Notes: a model not told the origin generated them from the letters alone. A stretch of 64,000 bases of DNA from Stenotrophobium rhamnosiphilum (GCF_003052265.1 NZ_QANS01000005.1:186001-250000); one strand, 5' to 3'. Shown: positions 25,766-33,755, counted from the stretch's first letter. Made by a program: numbers and translations.

Positions 25766-26428
25766 TCAGGCGCTAGGAGTTGGGAATGAGGTGACAGGAT
25801 TTGATCCGTCAAATCCATGACGGATTGCGTAGTGAATCAAGGCATTTGAAGTTTTGAGATGCAGAGCCTCCATCGCGCGTGCGCGATGCGTCTCTACGGT
25901 TTTGATGCCGACACCCATGATTCCTGCGATCTCCTTCGTGGTGCTGCCACGTGCGAGGAGCTGCATGATTTGACGCTGACGTACGGTCAGTGAGGGCCGA
26001 TCTTCGCCACGCTGCAAACGGCGCTGTTCAAGCGCGCTGCGTGAGACCTTGGGGCTGAAGTAACTTTGTCCACGAGCGGTGGCGCGTAGGGCAAGCTCGA
26101 GTTCTTGACGCTCTGCATCCTTGGCAACAAAGCTGGCGATGCCTGCTTTCAACGCTGCACGTACAGGCTGCATCGCCGTTTGATCAGACAAGACCAACAC
26201 TGCGCTGGCCGGATAATGTCGATTGATCTGTTCAGTGCAATCGAGACCACTCATGCTCGCGAGATCCATATCAGTGATGACGATATCGGGTCTGTGTCGC
26301 GCGACGAGTTTCAGTAATTCTTGGCCATCGCCGGTCTCGGCAATAACCTTCATTCCATGCATCGTTTCAATCAAGCAGCGCACGGCTGCGCGCATCAAAG
26401 TTTGCTGATCGGCAAGGATGATTTTCAT
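25766..26428 (-). CDS. LuxR-family response regulator (orphan, flagellar cluster)
   Basis: A 220-residue protein with an N-terminal receiver (about residues 1-115) and a C-terminal LuxR-type helix-turn-helix (L-T-V-R-Q-R-Q-I-M-Q-L-L-A-R-G, then T-V-E-T-H-R-A-R-A-M). The phospho-acceptor Asp (V-I-T-D-M-D) and conserved Lys (V-A-K-D) are present, but the usual acidic pair near residue 6 reads Asp-Gln. The long frame upstream is ignored: the ATG at 26428 begins the standard M-K-I-I-L-A-D. No histidine kinase is adjacent. It occupies the place of a similar regulator between PilZ and rpoN genes in Xanthomonas-type clusters. Confidence 0.82.
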   Translation of the reverse strand: MKIILADQQTLMRAAVRCLIETMHGMKVIAETGDGQELLKLVARHRPDIVITDMDLASMSGLDCTEQINRHYPASAVLVLSDQTAMQPVRAALKAGIASFVAKDAERQELELALRATARGQSYFSPKVSRSALEQRRLQRGEDRPSLTVRQRQIMQLLARGSTTKEIAGIMGVGIKTVETHRARAMEALHLKTSNALIHYAIRHGFDGSNPVTSFPTPSA

Positions 26429-26484
26429 AGTGATGCGTCGGCTCGGTTGGATGAAGATCCCCGTCCCCGCACCGCTTGCCACGG

Positions 26485-27027
26485 TTACTTTTGTACGAGA
26501 GACCTTGTTTCAGCAACCGAACGACGGTGATGCAGAAATACATGCTGCTCCAGTGCCAAATAACAGCTCGCCCCCGGATGTTCTAAGCATGCCCCCACCC
26601 ATCCATCATCCTGTTCCTGAACAACTGCGGGTAAACGCAGAGGCTCGGCAATACAGGGATTCAGGTACAGCGAGAGCATGATGCGCGATCCCTTAAGTGG
26701 TACTGGCCTTACCAACTTCCAACGTAGGTAATCGGCTGACAAACGGAGTTCGACCTCGTCGGGCAGTTTCAGATGGGTTCGAGCGATGCTGGCAACCAGC
26801 CCTAGCAGCAGATCCATCTTCGAATGCAGGCGGTTAATCTCCTGCTCCAACTCGCCCTCTTCGCCCACCATGCGATGCCGCTCTTCGATGGCAGCCACCC
26901 TGCCTAGCAAGCTGACATTGCGTTCGCAGAGACGTTCTAAGTAGAGGGCGTCCGGCGGCGCGGATAACTCCACCCAATCCAAGGGCAGCAAGTCGTCATA
27001 CGCCAGTGTTTTGACAGTTTCTTTCAT
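26485..27027 (-). CDS. PilZ-like protein with coiled coil (putative c-di-GMP effector or relative)
   Basis: A 180-residue protein. The first half is helical with heptad-like Leu/Glu spacing (about residues 28-85). The second half resembles a degenerate PilZ beta-barrel (L-R-W-K-L-V-R-P-V-P, G-S-R-I-M-L-S-L-Y-L). The canonical RxxxR and D/NxSxxG c-di-GMP motifs are not evident, so it may be of the atypical, non-binding kind. Its location between fliS and the response regulator fits the PilZ gene of xanthomonad flagellar clusters. The assignment is based mainly on that context. Confidence 0.55.
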   Translation of the reverse strand: MKETVKTLAYDDLLPLDWVELSAPPDALYLERLCERNVSLLGRVAAIEERHRMVGEEGELEQEINRLHSKMDLLLGLVASIARTHLKLPDEVELRLSADYLRWKLVRPVPLKGSRIMLSLYLNPCIAEPLRLPAVVQEQDDGWVGACLEHPGASCYLALEQHVFLHHRRSVAETRSLVQK

Positions 27028-27090
27028 GGTCAGCTACCCCCATGCCATTTCCGTACCCGAGGAGCCGTTGAGTCGCCCAACCCGGACGAA

Positions 27091-27504
27091 TCAGGAAAGC
27101 GGCGACGCCCGAAGGTTGAGTGGAATGGCATCCCAGGCAGATTTGACGTCCCGCAGCAGCCCGGCGACCTCGTCGATGATCGCCACATCATCATCAACAT
27201 TGGCCTTCAGCAGACGACGCACCATGTAGTCGTAGAGGTTCTCAAGATTGCGAGCGATGTCACCGCCAGCCTCGTGATCAAGATTGAGGCGCAAGTGCTC
27301 AATGATCGCGACCGTCTTGGCCACGCCATGCAACTTCTGCGGACGATCCTTTCGCAACACACCGCCCTTGGCCTGCGCGAGACGATCCAACGCGCCAGCA
27401 AGCAGCATCTGCACAAGCTGATGCGGACTGGCATCGCCCATGGCGCCAGCAACGTCGTTGGACTGATATTGCGCGAGCGCTGTGTTCTGACGATAAGCCA
27501 TCAT
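27091..27504 (-). CDS. fliS: flagellin export chaperone FliS
   Basis: A 137-residue helical protein with the FliS hallmarks: Y-R-Q-N-T-A-L-A-Q-Y-Q near the start, P-H-Q-L-V-Q-M-L-L-A-G-A (about residues 26-37) and N-L-E-N-L-Y-D-Y-M (about 87-95). It keeps flagellin from polymerising in the cytosol. In most genomes it directly follows fliD; here 6 kb of accessory genes separate them. The start follows AGGA at eight bases. A sigma-28 box upstream gives it its own promoter. Confidence 0.93.
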   Translation of the reverse strand: MMAYRQNTALAQYQSNDVAGAMGDASPHQLVQMLLAGALDRLAQAKGGVLRKDRPQKLHGVAKTVAIIEHLRLNLDHEAGGDIARNLENLYDYMVRRLLKANVDDDVAIIDEVAGLLRDVKSAWDAIPLNLRASPLS

Positions 27505-27531
27505 CTGAGTATTCCTGTCTGTGCCTTAGGT

Positions 27532-27558
27532 ACATCGGCATGGGGTGGGAATACTTGA
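27532..27558 (-). promoter_or_regulatory. sigma-28 promoter of fliS
   Basis: Minus strand TCAAGTAT, 11 bases, GCCGATGT: six of eight matches in each box to TAAAGTTT-N11-GCCGATAA with exact spacing. It lies between fliS and the accessory island, so fliS does not depend on read-through from fliD. Confidence 0.7.
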
Positions 27559-27690
27559 GTGGGTTTTCTTTAAAAAACCTTGGGTGAGCTTTTGGGCGCG
27601 CTATTTGAAGTTGGGGTGATTTGTTGGGGTTGTTTTGTGCCAAGTGCTGTAGGTCACACTTCTCAATTCATCGTCACAAAAAAGACGTAA

Positions 27691-27746
27691 GCAATGTTGG
27701 AGTTCAGCCGCCCCTGTACGTGGTCGACTGGAACGACTTGTTGGGG
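27691..27746 (-). other. attC-like site closing the yaaW cassette
   Basis: Minus strand: CCCCAAC (R'', 27740-27746) starts five bases after the yaaW stop; then a CGTTCCAGTCGACC arm, a short centre, and a CGGCTGAACTCCA arm. L'' and L' match known attC layouts. The final R' (near 27691-27697) is decayed to ACATTGC. At 56 bases it has the expected size. A degenerate but recognisable site. Confidence 0.6.
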
Positions 27747-27751
27747 AAAAT

Positions 27752-28507
27752 TTACGACTTAGTATCTTCAGCGCCATCGCGAAGCGCGACAATCCCTAAG
27801 TACAAAGTTATTGGGACGGTCTTTCTGTATGCAGGCCCCTGAAGATCAAAGGCCAACCATGCCCCGGAGAGCACCCACAGAACCGGGCCCAATGCATTTA
27901 CCCAAGGATTTCTTTTCATAAGTTCTTTGACCAATTGCTTTGCTGCCTCCCTGCCTATTATTTGTGCAATAAGGCTGATGATTATTGTTTCAATAATTCC
28001 AAGCGTGATTTTTGGCCCAAGAATTTCGACAAGGATTGGCAAAATTAAAACCTTGCCATTTCCTTTTATTTTTTCTATTACCGCTTTTATGTCGGCATTT
28101 CCCATGCCGATATCTTTAAATGCGTTCGATAGATCCTCAGGGCTTTTGCTTAGGAGCTCTTTCTCGACAACAGCGTTAACAAGGCGCTCTAAGCGAGCCT
28201 CAACGCTGCCCCCAATCTTTATTTTTACACTAAGCTTTTCGCATACATCATTGATTATTTCTGTTGCGCTGACACCCCCCGAAGAGCTGAATAGAGCGCG
28301 TTTCAAATAGGCAAGATCGGAAGACCCAAAATATTTTATTTGTTTATCTATGAGGGTTATCAGTTCTTTCTTGGCGTTTGGGCTGCTGCCGCTTTGCGCC
28401 AAAAGAGATTTTCTCTTCTTATCATCAGTAAATGACAGGTAGCTATCAAGAACCTCTGAAAGGTAATTGAAGTCTTCTTTCTGGCACTTTTTTAGTATGG
28501 CTTCCAT
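27752..28507 (-). CDS. yaaW: YaaW-family protein, gene cassette
   Basis: A 251-residue protein related to E. coli YaaW (UPF0174). The C-terminal half has two hydrophobic stretches (about residues 152-185) and the family-typical G-P-A-Y-R-K-T-V-P segment near 227-235; the N-terminal half is helical and Lys-rich. Function is not established in the family. An AGGAG site precedes the ATG. attC-like sites flank it on both sides, and it is visibly more AT-rich than the flagellar genes around it, both signs of transfer. Confidence 0.75.
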   Translation of the reverse strand: MEAILKKCQKEDFNYLSEVLDSYLSFTDDKKRKSLLAQSGSSPNAKKELITLIDKQIKYFGSSDLAYLKRALFSSSGGVSATEIINDVCEKLSVKIKIGGSVEARLERLVNAVVEKELLSKSPEDLSNAFKDIGMGNADIKAVIEKIKGNGKVLILPILVEILGPKITLGIIETIIISLIAQIIGREAAKQLVKELMKRNPWVNALGPVLWVLSGAWLAFDLQGPAYRKTVPITLYLGIVALRDGAEDTKS

Positions 28508-28524
28508 AACTTCTCCTGATTTAA

Positions 28525-28584
28525 CCTAACGTTTAACTTTAGCGGCGTGCCAAAGGCACGTCTGCTTGAAGAAAGGGTTTGCCA
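28525..28584 (-). other. attC-like site upstream of the yaaW cassette
   Basis: Minus strand: a degenerate R'' (GGCAAAC, 28578-28584), then CTTCAAGCAGACG, a hairpin GTGCC-TTT-GGCAC (28548-28560), CGCCGCTAAAGTTAAAC, and a consensus R' GTTAGGT (28525-28531). The 60-base length, the single extra base in L'' and the position 17 bases before the yaaW ATG all fit an integron attC. Confidence 0.65.
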
Positions 28585-28608
28585 TATCTGCGAGGTATAT
28601 GAAATATG

Positions 28609-28675
28609 AAATAAGGGGTCGGAGTAACTATTTCGAAGATTAAGCGAATAATTACTCCGGCCCCTTATTTTTAAA
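28609..28675. repeat. long palindromic repeat (AATAAGGGGTCGGAGTAA type)
   Basis: Arms of about 25 bases (AAATAAGGGGTCGGAGTAACT and TAATTACTCCGGCCCCTTATTT) enclose a short AT-rich centre. Partial copies lie at 29473-29489 (AATAAGGGGTC), 30184-30199 (GGGTCGGAGTAATTAT) and 30564-30584 (AATTACTCTGCCCCCTTA). All are in the accessory island. It resembles REP elements mobilised by tyrosine-type transposases; none is encoded here. Confidence 0.7.
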
Positions 28676-28699
28676 GCTGACGTTGGCAGCTATATGCAA

Positions 28700-29397
28700 T
28701 TACCCACATGCCCAGCCGAAGGCTAAGTTACTTGGATGAATTGCACATTGGCTAATGTGGCCACATCCAACATCACCAAACATGTAAGGAAGATGACCAC
28801 TCGAATCAATTTGAAAAACAAGACGCATCTGTGACCCACATTCAGGACATTGCGGATATTCAACGCCTTGAACCCAAGCTGGCCAGCCTAAGAGCTTTTC
28901 TCCCGAGCGAGGAAAGCCCTTCTCGCTGAGTTCCTCGGACTCCTCGTCAGTCAATTCAACTCCGAGCGATCGAAGCTCTTCCCAATTTGGCAGGTCATGG
29001 TCCACTTTCCAACCGACGATGAGCTTAGGTGGAAAGCCATTTAGAACCGCGGATGAATCTACCGCCTCAGACTTACCTTCAGCACTTACGATTCTCAACA
29101 GCGTGCTTTTCGAGAATGGGAAGAAAGCTTCACAATCAACCTCGCATAGAGGTTCAGAGTTAGTGCAATAGAAAAACTGTAGGAGTCCTTCACCCCATGG
29201 CGAGGTTACTTGCTCCGGAAGCTCAGAGGGATTTAGTTGCAGAAAAAGCTGCATAGGCTTTCCGCAGTTTTGGCAAGCGGGCCATTTGCTGCCTGAAGGC
29301 AAGAAAGGTGCGCCGGAAAACTTTGACGCATTTAAGGGGCCATCCTGGGGGCGACTACAGGAAGCCAGCAAGGACGTTCGAATTTTGTAAGATTCAT
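28700..29397 (-). pseudogene. DUF1963 (YwqG-like) gene with a frameshift near its 5' end
   Basis: The main frame gives a zinc-ribbon-like DUF1963 protein of more than 220 residues (W-P-A-C-Q-N-C-G-K-P-M near the start, P-Q-C-P-E-C-G-S-Q-M later) but has no good start. The obvious start is the ATG at 29397, preceded by AAGGAAGT, which opens M-N-L-T-K-F-E-R-P-C-W-L-P-V-V and runs to a stop after 21 codons. One extra base in the five-C run at 29347-29351 would join it to Q-D-G-P-L-N-A-S-K-F-S-G. It is either a recent frameshift or a sequencing error. Function of the family is unknown. Confidence 0.7.
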
Positions 29398-29504
29398 TTT
29401 ACTTCCTTGGAATTACCTCAGAATTTTACTGACGTTGCAGCCATCGCAAACGTCCCCCTTCGACGAGTAAAAGAAATAAGGGGTCTTACTCGCCGTATCA
29501 GCGC

Positions 29505-30089
29505 TCATGTATTTTCTCCCTCTTGTAGTTCACTAAAATAGATAGCTTTAAAGTTCTTCATCCACCTAAAAACCTCGGCAGATAAGCTTGTAATGCCGAT
29601 CACTGAACATATTCCCCAGAAATTCTGGAGTGAGGGCGAGCGATGAATGCATTCATGAGAACAGTTGGATTCTTCAGGAAACGCAAAGAAGTAAAAAATT
29701 AGGCCATAAGCGAGCGGTATCGAAATCAATATTAACGGAGAAAAATAACGCTTCCATCCTGTTGATCTCCAGATTTTCACGTACTCTGACTTGTCCTTAA
29801 TGCCTGCAAATATTAAAAAATAATACGGCATCAGGACCCAGTAAATTGAAAACAAAAAACCTGTTGTTGAAGGAAATTCGGAGCGTTGTACCCAAGTATC
29901 GATTGATGGCACCAGATAGGAAAGCGCAGCAACAAATTGCTGCACTAGCAAAGATGTCCTGATTTGATCTTCATCTGTAAGGAATGGGATCAGAATGACA
30001 AATGCAATTGGCAACCAAAATATTGGTCGCTTGATCAATGGATCCTGCGCTATTTCATTCCAGACTTTGGGATCAGAAGGTAGATACAT
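29505..30089 (-). CDS. multi-pass membrane protein of the accessory island
   Basis: A 194-residue protein with four to five hydrophobic segments (about residues 22-38, 75-97, 116-136 and 152-168) and an AT-rich coding sequence. The ATG follows CAGGAAAG. A GTTAGAC heptamer matching the integron core consensus lies at 30100-30106, 11 bases upstream, but no full attC could be drawn around it. No family recognised. Confidence 0.55.
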   Translation of the reverse strand: MYLPSDPKVWNEIAQDPLIKRPIFWLPIAFVILIPFLTDEDQIRTSLLVQQFVAALSYLVPSIDTWVQRSEFPSTTGFLFSIYWVLMPYYFLIFAGIKDKSEYVKIWRSTGWKRYFSPLILISIPLAYGLIFYFFAFPEESNCSHECIHRSPSLQNFWGICSVIGITSLSAEVFRWMKNFKAIYFSELQEGENT

Positions 30090-30203
30090 TTGCTTTCCTG
30101 TCTAACAGCTATCCATTCCCTATTCTTGCGAAATATGCGATCAGGCCAAATGGAAAAAACAGCCAGTATGTTGGAGCAAATAATGGGTCGGAGTAATTAT
30201 TCT

Positions 30204-30458
30204 TCATTTTCGGAACTCCGTCGGCCTCTCAAGCTGATAAATAGTCTCGGACCACTCCTCCAGCTTGCTGGAAAGAATCGCTTGAGCGTCGTATAGGCCG
30301 CGGTTATAAAAGTATGTGCCCATTTCGCTTGAGAAGAATTCGAGCAAGAACTCAGCATCGAATCTTCCAATCTCTTGCTTGAGCTCTTCAATAAAATAGA
30401 GCTGAATCTTCTTGACGATGATGGCAGTCTCATCGGCCGTGAATTTAATTTCTGGCAT
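30204..30458 (-). CDS. DUF2164 family protein
   Basis: An 84-residue protein with the DUF2164 signature: F-D-A-E-F-L-L-E-F-F (about residues 33-42), then Y-F-Y-N-R-G-L-Y-D-A-Q (about 50-60). Family length is about 80. Function is unknown; members are small, helical and acidic. It is flanked on both sides by partial copies of the AATAAGGGG-type palindrome. Confidence 0.75.
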   Translation of the reverse strand: MPEIKFTADETAIIVKKIQLYFIEELKQEIGRFDAEFLLEFFSSEMGTYFYNRGLYDAQAILSSKLEEWSETIYQLERPTEFRK

Positions 30459-30598
30459 GAACTTCCCTGTACGTTCTTATGATCAGACCCAAATGTCTGG
30501 TGGCAATTATCTTGCCACGGGCATGGGCCACTGGATGAGCCATATAAACGGATAAGGAGCCTGAAAAATTACTCTGCCCCCTTAAGCTTTCGTATTTT

Positions 30599-30961
30599 TT
30601 ACTTTGTTGCTTTGCCGAGAGAATAGAAAGCCCAAACACCCAGTACCGCTAATGCAGCGTACGCTACGCCGGCAACTAACCCGATGGACTTGCCCACACT
30701 AAAGTGCGACTTAGCAACCGATTTTATTTGAACGACAGGGATAGAGATGCTTCCCTCATTACTCTGGCCAGTCAATGTGCGGCTATCAATTGATACTACT
30801 TTTAGTTGAATGTTGGTTCCTGCGTAGGTAACCACAGTGACTGTATCGCCTGGCTTCAGGCTCCCTAGCGTATTCGGAAGTTTGCCGCCTTGGCTCACTT
30901 GCATCGACGTACATCCAATGAGTGAAAGGATTAGGAGAAATGTGAGAAGAGTTCTAGGCAT
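30599..30961 (-). CDS. small lipoprotein with a C-terminal membrane or glycine-rich segment
   Basis: About 120 residues. From the ATG at 30961 it opens with a lipoprotein signal (M-P-R-T-L-L-T-F-L-L-I-L-S-L-I-G-C), so Cys17 would be lipidated. A beta-rich middle (G-D-T-V-T-V-V-T-Y) and a hydrophobic C-terminal helix follow. The frame is open to 31009, but the later ATG starts the signal. Its family is not recognised; cell-envelope location is inferred from the signal. Confidence 0.55.
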   Translation of the reverse strand: MPRTLLTFLLILSLIGCTSMQVSQGGKLPNTLGSLKPGDTVTVVTYAGTNIQLKVVSIDSRTLTGQSNEGSISIPVVQIKSVAKSHFSVGKSIGLVAGVAYAALAVLGVWAFYSLGKATK

Positions 30962-31103
30962 ACGCGCTGATAGAGAATTTGGATCTTTATAGTTAAACAT
31001 CGACAGCAAACCAAAGAAGAAAATTAGGAGATCGGATTAAATATTCGAATAACTACTGCGGAGCTCTTACCTTTCAGTATGGAACTCCCAAGCCGTAAAC
31101 TTT

Positions 31104-31550
31104 TTACGCCTGCTCCGATTCGCCGTGTAGAGAATCTAGCAAATGTGATCGACGCATAAGCCAGACGAAGAAGATGATATTCAGAACCACCCCGACAAAA
31201 ATTCTGAAAGCTTCAGAATCAAATGGCCCGATATTGCGAAAACCCAGTGCATAGGAATTCACTGAGATTGCAAACACGCACGCCGTAGCGATAAGTGGAC
31301 CAGTTACTGATTTTCTGAATACTCGTACCTTTGGAAATACACGCCAAATGATCAACACAAGCAATAAAGAAATTGCGTAGTAAATAGGCGTGTATGCACA
31401 AGCAAGAGCGACTTGCCAAAAGATGGCCGAGAACACACCTGCCTCCGACGATGACCATGTTCCGGCAAGTCCGAAAACTGCAAGGACAGCAGGCGCTGCA
31501 AGTGGGCTGGCATAAAGTGCGAGAGTGTCGATTTCGTCAGAGATTTTCAT
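31104..31550 (-). CDS. small polytopic membrane protein
   Basis: A 148-residue protein with four hydrophobic segments (about residues 12-30, 40-68, 84-102 and 112-131) and a short polar tail. No family recognised. Its start lies just behind a candidate attC-like sequence, so it may be another cassette gene of the island. No strong Shine-Dalgarno sequence is visible. Confidence 0.5.
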   Translation of the reverse strand: MKISDEIDTLALYASPLAAPAVLAVFGLAGTWSSSEAGVFSAIFWQVALACAYTPIYYAISLLLVLIIWRVFPKVRVFRKSVTGPLIATACVFAISVNSYALGFRNIGPFDSEAFRIFVGVVLNIIFFVWLMRRSHLLDSLHGESEQA

Positions 31551-31555
31551 CGAAT

Positions 31556-31616
31556 GCCCAATACTTGAATTAGACCGACCTACAGAGCGGCGAATAAGCA
31601 GGCTGAGGAATTAATC
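31556..31616 (-). other. weak attC-like sequence
   Basis: Minus strand: the stop of the next gene upstream lies in GATTAAT, followed by an arm CCTCAGCCTG and then CGGTCTAATTCAAGT-ATTGGGC. The last part is close to the usual L'-R' end of an attC, but the R' core starts with A rather than G and the R'' is poor. Position and length fit a decayed site; sequence alone is not conclusive. Confidence 0.35.
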
Positions 31617-31943
31617 GAGCCCAGCCAAAATCTGACTCATCCGCTTACCAGTGGCAGATTTTCTCAAGGCGAAGATGATCGCCTTACTCAGCACGTCCTC
31701 TGAGAATTTCGGATGCGCCAAGTCAGTCGCGCATGCGAGCGGGCCGACAAACGTTTCCCAGTCATCACCCACCCACCATTCACAGTCGGATGGCGGGACG
31801 TCTTCATCGATCTCTTTCGAAACGAAGCGCTGCGTCTTCGAATCAAAAGACACGTCTTCGTTGATGCCCGTGACGATAAAACGGACTACAGCCCCAGCGT
31901 AGGCGGTGCAGAACGACTCGTGGATATCTTTTTCGATTTTCAT
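31611..31943 (-). CDS. small hypothetical protein
   Basis: A 110-residue soluble protein, acidic overall, with aromatic centre (C-E-W-W-V-G-D-D-W-E-T-F, about residues 54-65) and a basic helical C-terminus. The ATG is followed by M-K-I-E-K-D-I. No recognised family. First of the minus-strand genes of the island; it might belong to the small immunity-like proteins, but nothing in the sequence proves that. Confidence 0.5.
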   Translation of the reverse strand: MKIEKDIHESFCTAYAGAVVRFIVTGINEDVSFDSKTQRFVSKEIDEDVPPSDCEWWVGDDWETFVGPLACATDLAHPKFSEDVLSKAIIFALRKSATGKRMSQILAGLD

Positions 31944-32298
31944 ATTGGCATTTTCTCAGGAATGGCCACGAAAGTGCATCTGCACTTAATAGGTCAACGG
32001 GGAAACGGAAACTTCAGCAAAAGCCTGTCCCTGATTTTTTATGCTTATGCTTGGAATGTTGCCGTATTAGCCCGCAAACGCAATTACCCATTTGGCTAAT
32101 TGTTTTCGAAAATCAATATGGCTTAATTGCCTTTCTTGGGCAAGAAAGTTTGCTTCGAGGTGAAAGCGGACATCCAAGTTTACCTGGCGGCATGCCTAAG
32201 CATGCCTCGACATCCGTCAGCATGTTCGGCGAGACTTCATTCAGTCGACCTGTCGTATCGGCGCAAGTCGCATCAATAAAAAAATATAAGGGGAGCAA
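31944..32298. other. 355-base intergenic region at the island boundary
   Basis: No credible gene was found. It separates the minus-strand island genes from the plus-strand DUF4034-like gene and should hold both promoters. A short AAAGCCTGTCCCTGATTTTTT stretch (32020-32040) resembles the arm of a further dispersed repeat, and GGCATGCCTAAGCATGCC (32189-32206) is a small palindrome. The ribosome site of the following gene, AAGGGGAG, ends the region. Confidence 0.5.
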
Positions 32299-33570
32299 AT
32301 GTCCAAGCTCAAAGCTACGTTCAAAGGTGGCGCCGTTGTCGTGCTAGCCATGACTGTTGGATTCCTGGTTTTCTTTGCGCTGGAGCGTGTCCGCGCAACG
32401 AAACAGGTGCCGTCTCCCGCAACGCAGACCTTGCTCGGCATTCCGGGCACTTATGATACCGAGCCCAGGATGGAGAACGAGCGGACTGCAGTGACTGCGG
32501 CTCTGGGCAAAGACGACTATGCCGCCGTCGAGCAATTGCTCAACAATTCCATCGCTGACTATAAACAGGGCCGCCTTAGTGATGTTGGCCTACGTAATCT
32601 GTTTAGTGTTTTCGCTGTAGATACGCCGGAGTTGCAAACTAAGCTCGACGCTTGGGTCTTGCAGAATCGCCAATCCTACGCGGCGACTCTCGCACGCGGC
32701 ATTTATTTCCGAACTGTCGGCGAATCACGGCGCGGCTCGGATTTTATTCAGGATACGCCGCAGGAAAATATTGACCAGATGGTCGACTATCTGGGTAAAG
32801 CTTTTTTCGACTTACAGGCTTCGCTTGCGATGGATGACAAGCCGATCGTCAGCTATCTGTATCTTGTCTCGGTAGGTAAGCATGTTAAGGGACGCGAGTT
32901 TCTTACTCGGACCTACGATGCCGCGTTGCGTATAGACCCAAAGAACTTCATCGTGCGCCGAGCATACCTGCAGTCCTTGCGTCCTCGCTGGGGCGGATCA
33001 ATAAAGGCGATGGGCGATGTTGTTCAAGGCGCTCGTGCCGCAAACCTGCCCCCATCACAGATTTCAGAACTGGAAGGCCTGATAGAGATTGATCTTGGCT
33101 CGCAGGCGGCGCGGAGAGAACTCCACGCTCAAGCCATTCCACACTTTGCAAATGCGGCGCGCGTATTCCCCAACAGCGATGGGGACTTTTGGTACCAATA
33201 CGCTTATTCGCAAGAACCAATTGCCGGCTGCCCGCAGCGGATACCAACGCTGCGGCGTCTAGTTTCGCTACCTGTGAGTGAGTTGGAAAATGTTCCAGAT
33301 GACGGGCTCGGATGGGCTCATGCCCAACTTGCTTGGTGTCACGGCAAGGCTCACCAGAAAGACGGGTATCTCACTGAACTCAAGCTTGCCGCTGAAACAG
33401 GAAACGCTTGGGCGCAGTGGACCTATGGGGAAGAGCTATTTCACGGTGCTCTAATGCCCGTAGACAAAGAAGCAGCCAAGGGCTGGTTTACAAAATCTGC
33501 AGCTCAAGGTGATGAGAACGCAATAAAAGCACTAGCAGGTGAGCATAACCACTCGTCGCAATCGAAGTAG
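32299..33570 (+). CDS. membrane-anchored DUF4034-like protein with a Sel1 repeat
   Basis: A 423-residue protein. An N-terminal membrane anchor (about residues 9-28) leads to a helical region (about 60-250) resembling DUF4034, with the patterns L-L-N-N-S-I-A-D-Y-K and L-R-N-L-F-S-V-F-A. The C-terminus has a TPR/Sel1-type unit (W-A-Q-W-T-Y-G-E-E-L-F-H, then A-A-K-G-W-F-T-K-S-A-A-Q-G-D). Such proteins are thought to bind partners through repeats. The only plus-strand gene of the island; AAGGGGAG precedes the ATG. Confidence 0.6.
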   Translation: MSKLKATFKGGAVVVLAMTVGFLVFFALERVRATKQVPSPATQTLLGIPGTYDTEPRMENERTAVTAALGKDDYAAVEQLLNNSIADYKQGRLSDVGLRNLFSVFAVDTPELQTKLDAWVLQNRQSYAATLARGIYFRTVGESRRGSDFIQDTPQENIDQMVDYLGKAFFDLQASLAMDDKPIVSYLYLVSVGKHVKGREFLTRTYDAALRIDPKNFIVRRAYLQSLRPRWGGSIKAMGDVVQGARAANLPPSQISELEGLIEIDLGSQAARRELHAQAIPHFANAARVFPNSDGDFWYQYAYSQEPIAGCPQRIPTLRRLVSLPVSELENVPDDGLGWAHAQLAWCHGKAHQKDGYLTELKLAAETGNAWAQWTYGEELFHGALMPVDKEAAKGWFTKSAAQGDENAIKALAGEHNHSSQSK

Positions 33571-33755
33571 CGAAATTGGGATGCTCCAGACTCAATCGAT
33601 ACAAACAGCACATACCACTTCGCACTAACGCACGATGTCATTTAGTAATTGATAAATAGTATTTGATAAACAGAACGACACAGCACAGCCCACCATCATC
33701 CCGAGCGAGATGGCCGCGCAGCAACGGACAACGGGCGCAATGCGGCCCGTAGAAG

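Noticed and set aside
27600-33700. Integron integrase or transposase gene
   Set aside because: None of the proteins in this stretch has tyrosine-recombinase or transposase motifs. The attC-like sites stand without an enzyme in this window.
33690-33720. Another copy of the TCATCCCGAGCG repeat
   Set aside because: Only about ten bases match and no inverted arm exists.
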